Assembly (NCBI RefSeq): GCF_000153705.1
Contig: NZ_DS022272.1
Location: 3,440,332 to 3,504,331 of the forward strand
Source: Fulvimarina pelagi HTCC2506
GTDB taxonomy: Bacteria; Pseudomonadota; Alphaproteobacteria; Rhizobiales; Rhizobiaceae
Direction: 5' to 3'
Length of the DNA stretch: 64,000 bases
The notes beneath the pieces were generated by a model. The model was given only the letters and a program-made list of their open reading frames with translations, did no database searches and had not been told where the DNA came from. Positions 16,851-25,575 of the stretch are shown piece after piece. Made by a program: the position numbers and the translations under genes. Position 1 is the stretch's first letter. Each line of letters starts with the position of its first letter.

Positions 16851-17892
16851 TGTTGATCTGTCTTCCCAGTTTCTTGCCCTGTCGCAAACGCCAGATCGCC
16901 TCGGTTGCCCCGAAGCAAATGGCACCGAGCGCGAGCGGAGCGATAAAGTAGACAAAGCGAAAGACGAGCAGCGAGGCGATAAGGCGTGCCTCCGACAAGA
17001 GGGTGAGAACGACGGCCTCGATGATGCCGAGCCCGCCCGGAACATGTGTGATCATCACTCCGGCATTGGCTAGAACATAAACGGTCGCAGCGGACGTGTA
17101 TGGAACGTCAGCTAGACCGAGTATTGCTTGGTGAAGACATGCGGCGACCAGCATGAAATTGATCGTACCGACAACCACTTGGCCGACTGCGAGCTTTAGC
17201 GGCGGCATTTCCAGCTGGAATGATCGAATCTGAAGGGGGCGTCGCAGGAAAGCGGATCCTATGAGGTAGAGTACGACGGCAACTGCCGCCAAGCCCCCGA
17301 CAGCCATTGTCGCCGGAACGCCTAGCCCCATGACATCAGCGGCGATTTCAGGTCGCACCAGCGTTGCAAGCGAACCCAGCGTCGCCAGGCCGAGGCCTAC
17401 CGTCAGTCCTGAAAAGAGTATGAGCTTTGCGACCTCTTGCACCCTAAGCCCCCATCGCGAGTAAAAGCGATATCGGATCACTCCGCTGCTGAGGCCTGCA
17501 AACCCGATCGAGTGACCGAGGGAGAGGGATACGAAAGAAGCGAGCGCGACCCGCCGGTATGCAAGGGGGCGACGAACATAACGTGTCCCCAGCCAGTCGA
17601 AGCAAGTAAGGCTCAGGTAGCTGGCCGCAGCGAAGAACGCTGCATATCCGAGTCGATTTAGTGGAAATCGAGTGATCGCATCGACGAGTTCGGTAAGGCT
17701 ATATTCCCGAAGCGTTCGCCAAAGCAGGAAGCCGGCCAAGGCAATGAACGAAACGATCGCAGCCCGTCCGAGCCATTTGAACCATGGCTTTCCCCCACCT
17801 GGATCCGACTTCGGTGTCCCGACTGTCTCCGCACGCGTTTCGGGGTCCGTCGGCTCGTCCAAAGTTCCAGATCGTGCTCTTGCCCCAGTCAT
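16834..17892 (-). CDS. YbhN-like membrane protein (lysylphosphatidylglycerol synthase TM domain family)
   Basis: 352-residue integral membrane protein of the UPF0104/LPG_synthase_TM family, with about eight hydrophobic segments from residue ~40 (AAIVSFIALAGFLLW) onward. Family hallmarks are SLSLGHSIGFAGLSSGVIRYRFY and the late THVPGGLGIIEAVVLTLL. E. coli YbhN is implicated in lipid movement or modification at the inner membrane; no catalytic flippase-synthase domain is attached here. The start ATG 17892 lies 7 nt after the stop of a small membrane gene, so translation is probably coupled; longer open frame upstream has no ribosome site. Its stop overlaps the end of the convergent PLD gene by 17 nt. 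Confidence 0.88.
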   Translation of the reverse strand: MTGARARSGTLDEPTDPETRAETVGTPKSDPGGGKPWFKWLGRAAIVSFIALAGFLLWRTLREYSLTELVDAITRFPLNRLGYAAFFAAASYLSLTCFDWLGTRYVRRPLAYRRVALASFVSLSLGHSIGFAGLSSGVIRYRFYSRWGLRVQEVAKLILFSGLTVGLGLATLGSLATLVRPEIAADVMGLGVPATMAVGGLAAVAVVLYLIGSAFLRRPLQIRSFQLEMPPLKLAVGQVVVGTINFMLVAACLHQAILGLADVPYTSAATVYVLANAGVMITHVPGGLGIIEAVVLTLLSEARLIASLLVFRFVYFIAPLALGAICFGATEAIWRLRQGKKLGRQINTKPAR

Positions 17893-17899
17893 TGATGGA

Positions 17900-18070
17900 T
17901 CAAGCCGAAAAGACGAGCGCGGAGATCCCACCGAAGACGAGTATGAAGGCCAGGAGCAACACGCCCAGTCGGACCCAAGGCGCGAGACCTCGATGGCCAA
18001 AGATTTTGTACCAGGTGCGTGGACTGGCTAGCCCGCTTCTTTTCTTGTTCGCCAAGTGGGTGCCTCTCAT
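17900..18070 (-). CDS. Small single-span membrane protein (56 residues)
   Basis: ATG 18070, with AAGGA nine bases upstream, encodes 56 residues: a basic N-terminal half (HLANKKRSGLASPRTWYK) and one hydrophobic helix (VRLGVLLLAFILVFGGISAL) ending almost at the C-terminus. It is placed 70 nt after the EEP phosphatase stop and 7 nt before the YbhN-like start on the same strand, so it is a coupled member of the operon. Positive-inside topology predicts a cytoplasmic N-terminus. I do not recognise a family. A role as partner or regulator of the YbhN-like protein is inference from position. Confidence 0.65.
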   Translation of the reverse strand: MRGTHLANKKRSGLASPRTWYKIFGHRGLAPWVRLGVLLLAFILVFGGISALVFSA

Positions 18071-18140
18071 TCCTTTTCGTCCTTGTTAACGGTTGAGCTG
18101 AGCATTGGTCTCGCAACGACGCCGGCAAAGTCGCTAGCCG

Positions 18141-18875
18141 TCACGCCAATCGTCTCTGCGCGTCGAAATCAATCACGAGCGGCAAGTGATCTGAGGCACG
18201 GCGAACGAGAGGACTGCGTACGACGTATGCAGACCTGACCTTGAGATCGCCTCGAAAGAAGCAGTGGTCGAGCGCAAGAATTGGAAATCGGCTCGGAAAA
18301 GTTGGCCGTAGCCCCGAACGGCCGCCGAACCGGCGTGCATCGTCCAAAGAGGCCGTCAATAGGCTGTGGGCCTTCGATCCAGATACGGCATTGAAATCGC
18401 CAAGGAGCACAAACGGGGCAGAGAGGTCGGCAAGCCATTCGGACGCTAAAAGAGCCGCAGCCTGAGTCAGTCGTTCGCGCGATCGAAGACCAAGATGGGT
18501 GTTCACAACGTTCATGACACCTGCCTCACTCTCGAGTTGCACAAGAAGCGCACCTCTTGGTTCGAGGTTTGGGTATGTCTGGAGGCCAGGAAGGAGCGCG
18601 GCCTTCATCAGTGTCGCAGCAGAGCGCGTCAGGAAGGCAATGCCGTAACGCTCACCGCATTCCTCGACCGGAGCAAAAAAATAGTGATGGAGACCCGTCT
18701 TTTCGGCAATCCGTTGCGCCTGATCGACAAAACCCGAACGGGCTCTTCCGACGTCAACTTCCTGAAGAGCGACGACATCAGCACGAAGATCACTAATGAC
18801 CGCCCCGATCCGATCGGGATCTCGGCGTCGATCGGTCCCAAGGCAGGAATGAATGTTATAGGTGACGAAGCGCAT
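18141..18875 (-). CDS. Endonuclease/exonuclease/phosphatase (EEP) family protein, YbhP-like
   Basis: 244 residues from ATG 18875 (a TTG three codons earlier is possible). EEP-fold motifs are in order: TYNIHSCLGTDRR at the start, ALQEVDVGR with the metal-binding Glu, NTHLGLRS, FVLLGDFNAVSGS with the catalytic Asp-Asn, and ALDHCFFRG with the catalytic Asp-His. The fold cleaves phosphodiesters in DNA, RNA or lipids. Neighbourhood with a PLD-like gene and a YbhN-like gene argues for a phospholipid phosphodiesterase rather than a nuclease. First gene of the minus-strand operon EEP, small membrane protein, YbhN-like. Confidence 0.87.
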   Translation of the reverse strand: MRFVTYNIHSCLGTDRRRDPDRIGAVISDLRADVVALQEVDVGRARSGFVDQAQRIAEKTGLHHYFFAPVEECGERYGIAFLTRSAATLMKAALLPGLQTYPNLEPRGALLVQLESEAGVMNVVNTHLGLRSRERLTQAAALLASEWLADLSAPFVLLGDFNAVSGSKAHSLLTASLDDARRFGGRSGLRPTFPSRFPILALDHCFFRGDLKVRSAYVVRSPLVRRASDHLPLVIDFDAQRRLA

Positions 18876-19395
18876 GGTTTTCAAAACGGAATCTGCAAAG
18901 ATCGTTTTTCGATATGTTCCTTTGCCGCGTTTTGCGGGTGCCCATCTCGCGGAGTGAGATGGACTACGGGACGGGAGATAACCGCCGTCGAGAAAGGCCG
19001 TAGGGCCGCCATCTCCGTGCGACCAGCTTCAATTGCAGTTTTCGTGAAGCCAATTTTTCGCGGAATCGAGATCGAAGAACGGCTCCGGCAGCGAACCCTT
19101 CAGAGCGCACGGGCCGAAGCTTGCCTCTAGGAACCACCTGCCTTCGTTTTCTCCGTAATGATCTCCGCTGAGATGCGTCAAGAGTGCTACGAAAACGTCG
19201 TCCAGGAACACAAGACGACTGTCGAGGAAATCTGTTCCTGCCTGAAACGAAGATGCTTGCAGTGTGAACTTGCGATCCAAAATGAAGCTATTCCCGTCAC
19301 TGAAGAATGGGGTTCTTGAAGCAAGACAATCTACTATAGCCGAGTTATATTCAAATCAATACGCTAATACATGTTGCCGGGAAGTGATTTCAAGA
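18876..19395. other. 520-nt stretch with only a weak candidate gene
   Basis: Only the weak TTG-started frame at 19029-19280 looks at all protein-like. No terminator, tRNA or repeat was recognised in the remainder. Confidence 0.4.
19029..19280 (-). CDS. Possible small hypothetical protein
   Basis: An 83-codon frame starting at TTG 19280 with a poor upstream GGGAAT. The translation (FLDSRLVFLDDVFVALLTHL, GRWFLEASFGPCALKG) has ordinary amino-acid composition and a hydrophobic central stretch, more protein-like than nearby frames. No family is recognised. It lies alone between the EEP phosphatase and a Crp/Fnr regulator. Confidence 0.35.
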   Translation of the reverse strand: MDRKFTLQASSFQAGTDFLDSRLVFLDDVFVALLTHLSGDHYGENEGRWFLEASFGPCALKGSLPEPFFDLDSAKNWLHENCN

Positions 19396-20091
19396 TCAGT
19401 GCAAATATGTCGCATCGAAGCCGGCTACTGCGCATAGCTTCGGCCAATCGAGGGCAGACAGTATTCGATCTTCCAGCGAAACGAGCCTTTGCGACCGCAA
19501 CTCTTGAAGTGACCTATTGATCTGAACGACCGAGAGACCCGTAGCGTCTGCTAGATCGGCCTGTATGAGGGGCATCGAACATGTGTACTCCTCATCAAGG
19601 TCCCGATTGCATGCGATGATTTCGCAGAGAAGATGTGCTAGTCGTTGCCTTGCATCCCTTCGACCAACGTTCAGAACCCATTCATAGGCAACCGCTTCCC
19701 GGCAGAGTGATTGAGTCAACAATGCTTTGGCGATCGCGGGTCGCGCACACAGCAAACTTCTCATGTCGGTCTTCGAAGCGATCGCGATCTCGCAGTCAGT
19801 CACGGTTTCGATGTTGTGATCGGCGCTTTCGAAGAAGACCGAGGCCAGATCGCAGACTTGACCCGCGGTAACAAGGCCGACGACCTGACGGCCACCGTCT
19901 GCGTTCTGCTTCGACCGAAAGGCGAGACCTTCTTTAATTATCTTTACGTCATGAGATTGCTCGCTCTGCCGCGCGAGGATCGATTTTCCCCGATACACCA
20001 ATGTCCGCGAAAAGATTGCCGCCAATGCTGCTTCGTCATCGGAATGAAGGGGAAACGGCAACGCCATCAAAGTTTTCGGAAGCTTTTGCAT
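19396..20091 (-). CDS. Crp/Fnr family transcriptional regulator
   Basis: 231 residues from ATG 20091 (GAGG six bases upstream). An N-terminal cyclic-nucleotide-binding-like beta barrel covers about 20-135 (LVYRGKSILARQSEQSHDV, GGRQVVGLVTAGQVCDLASV). A dimer helix and a C-terminal winged helix follow, with recognition region LADATGLSVVQINRSLQEL near 185-203. No Cys cluster of the FNR iron-sulphur type is present. The barrel lacks the cAMP-binding RxS motif. This matches the many orphan Crp/Fnr proteins of alphaproteobacteria. It is divergent from a second Crp/Fnr gene; a 13-bp palindrome lies between them. Confidence 0.9.
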   Translation of the reverse strand: MQKLPKTLMALPFPLHSDDEAALAAIFSRTLVYRGKSILARQSEQSHDVKIIKEGLAFRSKQNADGGRQVVGLVTAGQVCDLASVFFESADHNIETVTDCEIAIASKTDMRSLLCARPAIAKALLTQSLCREAVAYEWVLNVGRRDARQRLAHLLCEIIACNRDLDEEYTCSMPLIQADLADATGLSVVQINRSLQELRSQRLVSLEDRILSALDWPKLCAVAGFDATYLH

Positions 20092-20191
20092 CCGCACCTC
20101 TTCGTCAGGAAATTTCTCTTCTGAGTTTCCTCTAACTGCGGCGGAATGCCTTTTGGTGGTTCGTCGAGTACCCCACGGTCCATTGTAATTT

Positions 20192-20204
20192 GTATCACGG
20201 ATAC
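20192..20204. promoter_or_regulatory. Short palindrome between divergent Crp/Fnr genes
   Basis: GTATC-ACG-GATAC lies in the 198-nt divergent region, 86 nt before the plus-strand start. It may be an autoregulatory operator, but it does not match the TTGAT-N4-ATCAA Fnr consensus. Confidence 0.3.
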
Positions 20205-20289
20205 TGTGTCACTGTTATCGCGTGCAGGATTGTCCGGGCGCACGCGGCTGTGAGCTTTAGTGCTTCCGCCCTGACAGGAGGCGGATTCA

Positions 20290-21006
20290 ATGCTCCAGCT
20301 TTCTCAGCACAACTGCAAAAACCTTCTTCTTCGTTCGCTCGCGCAGGACGATTTTGACGCCCTCGTTCCGCATCTCCAACACGTCGATTACGCTCGCGGG
20401 GATTCGATCATACAATCTGGAGAGACCATCGAAACGATCGTCTTCCCAGAGAGTGGAATCTTCTCGATCACGCTTTCGTCTTCTGACAATCGAAAGATCG
20501 AAGTCGGTATCTATGGTCGCGAGGGGCTAAGCGACGGCTCGATCTTCGCTGGAATTCATAAAATTCCGCATGACAGCTTCGTGCAGGTCCCTGGCAGCGG
20601 CCTGCGGATCTCGGCAGAGGTTCTGCTAGAGATTGCAACCGAACGGCCGGTTTTTCATCGAAGTGCAATTCGCTGGCTTCATATTTCGCATCTTCAAACA
20701 GCCCAAACCGCTCTGGCAAACGGCACCTACAATGTCGAGGAGCGGCTCGCTCGCTGGCTTCTCATGTGTCAGGATCGCATCGGTCCCGATGTTGCGCTGA
20801 CGCATGATTTTCTCAGCGTCATGCTGGCAGTGCAGCGTTCGACGGTCACTCTCGCGACACATATTCTCGAGGGCGCACGCCTAATTCGGGCGACGCGTGG
20901 AAACATCCGCATTCTCAACCGCGAAGGACTGCTTGCGATCGCCGACGGCTGCTATGGTAGCGCGGAGGACGAGTACGAGCGGATAATTGGTCCATTCCGG
21001 TATTAA
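20290..21006 (+). CDS. Crp/Fnr family transcriptional regulator
   Basis: 238 residues from ATG 20290, preceded by AGGAGG. The N-terminal cyclic-nucleotide-like barrel (GDSIIQSGETIETIVFPESGIFSIT, RKIEVGIYGREGLSDGS) is followed by a dimer helix and a C-terminal HTH (DFLSVMLAVQRSTVTLATHILEGARLI) with a degenerate Crp-type recognition helix. It contains no FNR-type Cys cluster. This subtype (VGIYGREGLSDG) is common in Rhizobiales with unknown effectors. It is divergent from another Crp/Fnr gene and 470 nt upstream of the PQQ alcohol dehydrogenase operon, so it could regulate that operon, though nothing in the sequence proves it. Confidence 0.9.
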   Translation: MLQLSQHNCKNLLLRSLAQDDFDALVPHLQHVDYARGDSIIQSGETIETIVFPESGIFSITLSSSDNRKIEVGIYGREGLSDGSIFAGIHKIPHDSFVQVPGSGLRISAEVLLEIATERPVFHRSAIRWLHISHLQTAQTALANGTYNVEERLARWLLMCQDRIGPDVALTHDFLSVMLAVQRSTVTLATHILEGARLIRATRGNIRILNREGLLAIADGCYGSAEDEYERIIGPFRY

Positions 21007-21475
21007 GAAAGCAGAGGCATTGTCAGTAAGGCGGTGCAAGCCGAAACACGGGGATTACTGGTTTACCCTAGGGTGGTTATCGGGTCGGATGGTAGCGAGA
21101 CCAATCGGTCGACCTGTGACGAGCCGAACCTCCCTTCCATACTTATTAACATCATGTCCGTGACGACGGATTCGGCGCCGGCCCCAGTCTCTAATTGGTC
21201 GCTTTGCCATTCCTTTAACGCATTTCAAGCGCTCGCCGAGTGGGAAGTATTGGCCGACCAAGCAAATTAAAATTGAGCGGACATAAGTCGTTCGAGGTTC
21301 CTAAAAGGCCTGAAATACAGAGGACTTAGCCTCCGATTTTGCATGCTGCATTGCGGAAGGTCTTCTCTGAACAGCTTTTTGCTGAACACAGCACTTGAAG
21401 CGGTTCTTTGTCGCATCAGCCTTTCTTCGACAAGAAGCAGAGTTCGCCTCCAGCAGATCCAAAGGAGATAGGCTC
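21007..21475. other. 469-nt leader upstream of the PQQ dehydrogenase operon
   Basis: No convincing gene; the 78-codon frame at 21034 lacks a ribosome site. The dehydrogenase frame is open back to 21395 but the clear AAAGGAGATAGG site fixes the start at 21476. The region presumably holds the operon promoter; no confident promoter boxes were identified. Confidence 0.5.
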
Positions 21476-23800
21476 ATGGGCTCGTCGAAGATGTCTACTC
21501 AGTTTTCCTGCTTGCGCTTAGGACTAAGATTGACAGCGGCGAGTGGGTTGTTGGCACTCCCGCTTCCGATGGTGTCCGCTGCTAACGCTCAACCGAATGG
21601 CGCGACAGCGAACATCGAGCGAACGACAGTGAAGTTCGAAAGCGGATCGCCAGAAACGGTGGCCATGGTTTTGAACGACAGAGGCAGCTCCCGCAAAGAC
21701 AAGGCCCCGAGGTCAAGTGGCGGGAAAAACGACAGCGGCAGTTTTAAGATCCGCACTGCACAAACCTCACAAACAGATAGCGCTTCCCCCGAGGAGACTG
21801 GCGCTGCGAATATCCAGGATCAAAGCAACGGCAGCGGTGCTTCGAGAGCCGAAAATAAATCGGGTCAAGTGCAGGCGAAGAAGGCTGGAGGCGCCGCGGG
21901 AAGTGGAACCGTTGCCGGCGCAGGCGGTGATCTCACTGAACTCTCAAAGGATCCGAACCAGTGGGTAATGCCTGGCAAGAACTATGCCGGAACCCGCTAC
22001 AGCGAACTCGACCAGATCAACGCCGACAATATCGGCAACCTGCAGCTCGCTTGGACCTTCTCGAACGGCGTGAACCGCGGGCAGGAATCGATCCCGCTCG
22101 TCGTCGACGGGATGATGTACATCGTCTCGCCGTGGCCGAACAATCTCTTCGCGCTCGACGCGACGACTGGTGATCTGAAGTGGACTTTTGAGCCGCCGAC
22201 AGCTCGTGCCGCACAAGGCGTTGCTTGCTGCGACGTCGTCAACCGCGGCGCGACCTATGCCGACGGAAAGGTGATTTATAACACCCTGGACAACCATACG
22301 GTCGCGGTCGATGCCAAAACCGGGGAACTCGTCTGGCGGTCGAAGCTCGGAGAGATTTCAAACGGCGAGACCATGACCATGGCGCCGCTCGTTGTGAAGG
22401 ACAAGGTGCTTGTCGGAAATTCAGGCGGAGAGATGGGTGTGCGCGGTTGGATGACTGCGCTCGACGTTGGCACTGGGGAAATCGCATGGCGGGCAATGCA
22501 CACCGGCACCGACGACGAAGTGCTGATCGGCGAGGACTTCAAGGCGCCCTATGCATGGATGGAGGGCCAGGATCTGGGCGTTAGCACCTGGCCGAAGGAT
22601 CGCTGGCGAACAGGTGGCGGCACGGCCTGGGGTTGGATCACCTACGACCCTGAACTCGATCTCATTTACTACGGAACCGGAAATCCGGGGCCATGGAACT
22701 CGAACCAGCGTGAAGGCGACAATCTGTGGACAGCGACCATTTTCGCTCGCGACCCCGATACCGGGCAGGCGAAGTGGGCGTATCAGACCTCGCCACACGA
22801 TCTTTGGGATCATGACGGAATCAACGAGGTGATGCTACTCGATCTCGAGATTGAGGGCGACACACAGCAGGTTGCCGTCAGACCGGGTCGAAATGGATTC
22901 ATGTACGTGCTCGATCGAGCGACGGGGAAGGTGATCTCGGCCGATCCGTTTTCCAAGGTCACCGTCTACGAAGGCGTCGATTTGGAGACCGGCAGGATAA
23001 TTCCGGTCGCCGAGAAAGACCCGGTGCTTGGAAAGACGATTACCGAAATATGCCCGGCACCCCCCGGCGCGAAGGACTGGCAGCCGACGGCCTATTCGCC
23101 AAGGACCAAGCTCCTCTACGTGCCGCACCAGACACTGTGCGCCTCAATGACCACTTCAGAGGTGAGCTACATTTCCGGTACGCCCTATCTCGGCGCGACA
23201 GTCGACATGTATGCCGGGACCGAAGAGGGTACCCGAGGCCAGTTCATGGCTTGGGATCTGGTGAAGCGCGTACCAGCCTGGCAGATCACCGAGGAGTTCC
23301 CGGTCTATTCGGGCACCGTAGTGACGGCTGGCGACATTGCCTTTTACGGGACCATGGACCGCTGGTTCAAAGCGGTCGACGCGCGAAGCGGCGAGCCGCT
23401 CTGGCAGTTCCGGGCGCCCTCCGGTATTATTGGTCAGCCCTCCACTTTCATGGGCTCGGACGGCCGTCAGTATGTGGCGATCATGTCCGGCGTTGGCGGA
23501 TGGGCCGGCGCGATCGCTGCGGCCGAGTTGGACGGACGCGTACGCAACGGGGCGCTCGGCTTCTCTGGAGCCAGCCAAGACCTTCCTGCCTATACCCGCG
23601 GTGGCTCAACTCTGATGGTCTTCGCTTTACCGGACAGTGGCGGTGACGCAGCCTCCTTAGGCGCTAGCGGATCATCTGAAGACAGCGAAGCGAAGAGCGA
23701 TTCTGGAAGCAGAAGCGGCGGGGATACTGAGGCAAGCGGCAACGCGAATGCTGACGAGGCATCCGGCGAGGAGGCCGCTGATGGAGTGGCAGCGCAATAA
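21476..23800 (+). CDS. PQQ-dependent alcohol dehydrogenase, methanol/ethanol family, lanthanide-type signature
   Basis: 774-residue periplasmic quinoprotein. A signal peptide (LTAASGLLALPLPMVSAANA) is followed by ~130 low-complexity Ser/Gly/Asn/Lys residues. The eight-bladed propeller starts near KDPNQWVMPGKNYAGTRYSELD. Visible active-site features are vicinal Cys251-Cys252 (ACCDVVNRG) that contact PQQ, YYGTGNPGPWN, tryptophan-docking repeats (GDLKWTFEPP, GQAKWAYQT), and Asp445-His-Asp447 (WDHDG). In XoxF-type enzymes the second Asp of this motif coordinates a lanthanide; calcium MxaF enzymes have Ala there. A Ser/Glu/Asp-rich tail of ~60 residues ends the protein. The strong ribosome site AAAGGAGATAGG sets the start. 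It heads an operon with a XoxJ-like binding protein and a XoxG-like cytochrome. No pqq biosynthesis gene lies in the window. Confidence 0.93.
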   Translation: MGSSKMSTQFSCLRLGLRLTAASGLLALPLPMVSAANAQPNGATANIERTTVKFESGSPETVAMVLNDRGSSRKDKAPRSSGGKNDSGSFKIRTAQTSQTDSASPEETGAANIQDQSNGSGASRAENKSGQVQAKKAGGAAGSGTVAGAGGDLTELSKDPNQWVMPGKNYAGTRYSELDQINADNIGNLQLAWTFSNGVNRGQESIPLVVDGMMYIVSPWPNNLFALDATTGDLKWTFEPPTARAAQGVACCDVVNRGATYADGKVIYNTLDNHTVAVDAKTGELVWRSKLGEISNGETMTMAPLVVKDKVLVGNSGGEMGVRGWMTALDVGTGEIAWRAMHTGTDDEVLIGEDFKAPYAWMEGQDLGVSTWPKDRWRTGGGTAWGWITYDPELDLIYYGTGNPGPWNSNQREGDNLWTATIFARDPDTGQAKWAYQTSPHDLWDHDGINEVMLLDLEIEGDTQQVAVRPGRNGFMYVLDRATGKVISADPFSKVTVYEGVDLETGRIIPVAEKDPVLGKTITEICPAPPGAKDWQPTAYSPRTKLLYVPHQTLCASMTTSEVSYISGTPYLGATVDMYAGTEEGTRGQFMAWDLVKRVPAWQITEEFPVYSGTVVTAGDIAFYGTMDRWFKAVDARSGEPLWQFRAPSGIIGQPSTFMGSDGRQYVAIMSGVGGWAGAIAAAELDGRVRNGALGFSGASQDLPAYTRGGSTLMVFALPDSGGDAASLGASGSSEDSEAKSDSGSRSGGDTEASGNANADEASGEEAADGVAAQ

Positions 23801-24641
23801 GTTCGGGTCCAGCTTGGCGGCGCTCGCGCTCGCGGGGTTCGTCCTCGCCGCATCGCCGGCCGTTGGCGAGGATGCCGCGTCGCCGGGCGCGGACCGGCTT
23901 GCGACTTCGGTCGATCCGCCTATTCTGCGGGTTTGCGCCGATCCGAACAATCTGCCGTTTTCGAATGAGGATGAGGAGGGCTTCGAGAACAAGCTCGCCG
24001 ACCTCGTGGCGGACGAACTCGGCGCGACAATCGAATACACCTGGTGGGCTGAGCGGCGCGGTTTCCTGCGCAACACACTAAACGCAGGCGCCTGCGACGT
24101 GGTGATGGGCACGCCGCCGATCGACTTCCTGACGCCGACCCAGGCTTATTACAACTCGACCTATGTTTTCGTAAGCCGCGCCGAGGACGCGATAGACGTC
24201 GCGACACTCACCGATCCGAAGCTGCGCGATCTCACCATCGGCGTCCATCTGATCGGCGATGACGGTGCTAATACGCCGGCCGTCCATGTGCTGGGAGAGC
24301 AAGAGATCGTCGACAATGTGGTCGGCTATTCGATCTACGGCAATTACGACGAGGATTCGCCGCCTTCGCGTCTGGTTAAGGACGTTGCGGCAGGCGAAAT
24401 CGATATCGCGGTCGTCTGGGGCCCGCTCGCCGGCTTTTACGCCAAGCATTCCGAAACGAAATTGACCGTGACGCCGCTCGAGGAAACCGTCCGCCTTCTG
24501 CCGCTGGTATTCCAGTTTCCCATCGGCATGGGTGTGCGCAAAGACGACCACGTCCTCAAGGACCGGTTGAACGCGGTTATCGCCAAGAAGCACAAGGCGA
24601 TCGAAGACCTGCTCGACGCATACGGCATCCCGCGGGTCTAG
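23781..24641 (+). CDS. Quinoprotein-associated periplasmic binding protein (XoxJ/MxaJ-like)
   Basis: 286 residues from ATG 23781 (GAGGAGG upstream), overlapping the end of the dehydrogenase gene by 20 nt. A signal peptide (SSLAALALAGFVLAASPAVG) precedes a type 2 periplasmic binding fold: ILRVCADPNNLPFSNEDEEGFENKLADLVA near residue 44, GACDVVMGTPPIDFL, DLTIGVHLIGDDG and EIDIAVVWGPLAGFY. This is the quinoprotein-dehydrogenase-associated SBP family, thought to assist maturation or activation of the dehydrogenase rather than transport. No ABC permease is adjacent, which supports that reading. Confidence 0.9.
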   Translation: MEWQRNKFGSSLAALALAGFVLAASPAVGEDAASPGADRLATSVDPPILRVCADPNNLPFSNEDEEGFENKLADLVADELGATIEYTWWAERRGFLRNTLNAGACDVVMGTPPIDFLTPTQAYYNSTYVFVSRAEDAIDVATLTDPKLRDLTIGVHLIGDDGANTPAVHVLGEQEIVDNVVGYSIYGNYDEDSPPSRLVKDVAAGEIDIAVVWGPLAGFYAKHSETKLTVTPLEETVRLLPLVFQFPIGMGVRKDDHVLKDRLNAVIAKKHKAIEDLLDAYGIPRV

Positions 24642-24693
24642 ATGCGGGCATGAAGGAACGACGCTCGGTGCGCGTTACCATTAAGGGAGGCAC

Positions 24694-25575
24694 ATGATGC
24701 CTAGAACGGACAAGCCAGCATTCTCGACCCGAATGAGATCGCTCCGCCTGGCAGGAGTCGCAGCTCTTGCCGTGGGTGCCTGTGCTCCGGCCCTCGCGCA
24801 ATCGGATGGGGAGGAACAGCCAAAGGCGCAAAGCGAAGCCGACGGCGACCTTGGCAATGCGACGATTGGGCAGAACAGCAATGCGAGCGGCCCGGCCCCA
24901 AGCGCCGACGAGAAACAGGCCAAAGCGGAGAATGCCGGGGCACCCGACGCCGAGGCACTGATGTCTGTCGACGTCAATACGATCTATCCCGGCTCGGTAA
25001 CCGCCCAGACGGAGCTCGATCTACCGCCGATGGGCCAGGCAGCGGCGCAAAGCGGCATGAACTACTTCAATACGATGAACTGCATCGGCTGCCATGCGCC
25101 GAACGGCGCGGGCGGAATGGGACCGGCGCTCTCCAACAACGTTTTCGTTTATGGCGGTCAGCCTGCGGAACTCTTCCTCACCATCAAGCAAGGCCGTCCG
25201 AACGGAATGCCGGCCTATGGCACGATGCTGCCCGACGCCGCGATCTGGCAGCTCGTCGCCTATGTCAAGAGTATCAGCCAGGATCCGAACGCCGAGAACT
25301 GGGGCACGACCGTCTCCCTCGACGCAATGACCATCGAGCAGGTGCCGGCGGAATACCAAGATACGGTCGACCCCTGGTCGAACACTAAGGACTTCAGCTT
25401 CGGCAAGGACCCCTACGCGGACGCAGAGCCGCCAACGAAGGAAGCGAAAGCGCAAACCGATGGCGAGGCGGAAGAGGAGGGCGCCGCAGAGGAGGGCGAA
25501 GGGCAGGAGGCCGCCTCCGGTGAGTCGGCTCCCGAAGAAAGCGAACAGCCAGAACAGGGTAAGGGCAACCAGTGA
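24694..25575 (+). CDS. c-type cytochrome (XoxG-like) electron acceptor
   Basis: 293 residues; ATG 24694 follows AAGGGAGGCAC. An N-terminal export signal (LAGVAALAVGACAPALAQ) precedes a ~90-residue disordered linker rich in Ala, Glu and Ser. A single haem c domain has CxxCH at residues 130-134 (CIGCH) and a likely axial Met at 172 (GRPNGMPAYG). The tail beyond residue 225 is strongly acidic (EAEEEGAAEEGEGQEAA), mirroring the acidic tail of the dehydrogenase. It probably accepts electrons from the PQQ enzyme in the periplasm. Its stop overlaps the next gene's GTG start (GTGA). Confidence 0.9.
   Translation: MMPRTDKPAFSTRMRSLRLAGVAALAVGACAPALAQSDGEEQPKAQSEADGDLGNATIGQNSNASGPAPSADEKQAKAENAGAPDAEALMSVDVNTIYPGSVTAQTELDLPPMGQAAAQSGMNYFNTMNCIGCHAPNGAGGMGPALSNNVFVYGGQPAELFLTIKQGRPNGMPAYGTMLPDAAIWQLVAYVKSISQDPNAENWGTTVSLDAMTIEQVPAEYQDTVDPWSNTKDFSFGKDPYADAEPPTKEAKAQTDGEAEEEGAAEEGEGQEAASGESAPEESEQPEQGKGNQ

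Noticed and set aside
21034..21270. 78-codon frame between the Crp/Fnr gene and the PQQ dehydrogenase
   Set aside because: No ribosome site and no protein-like pattern.
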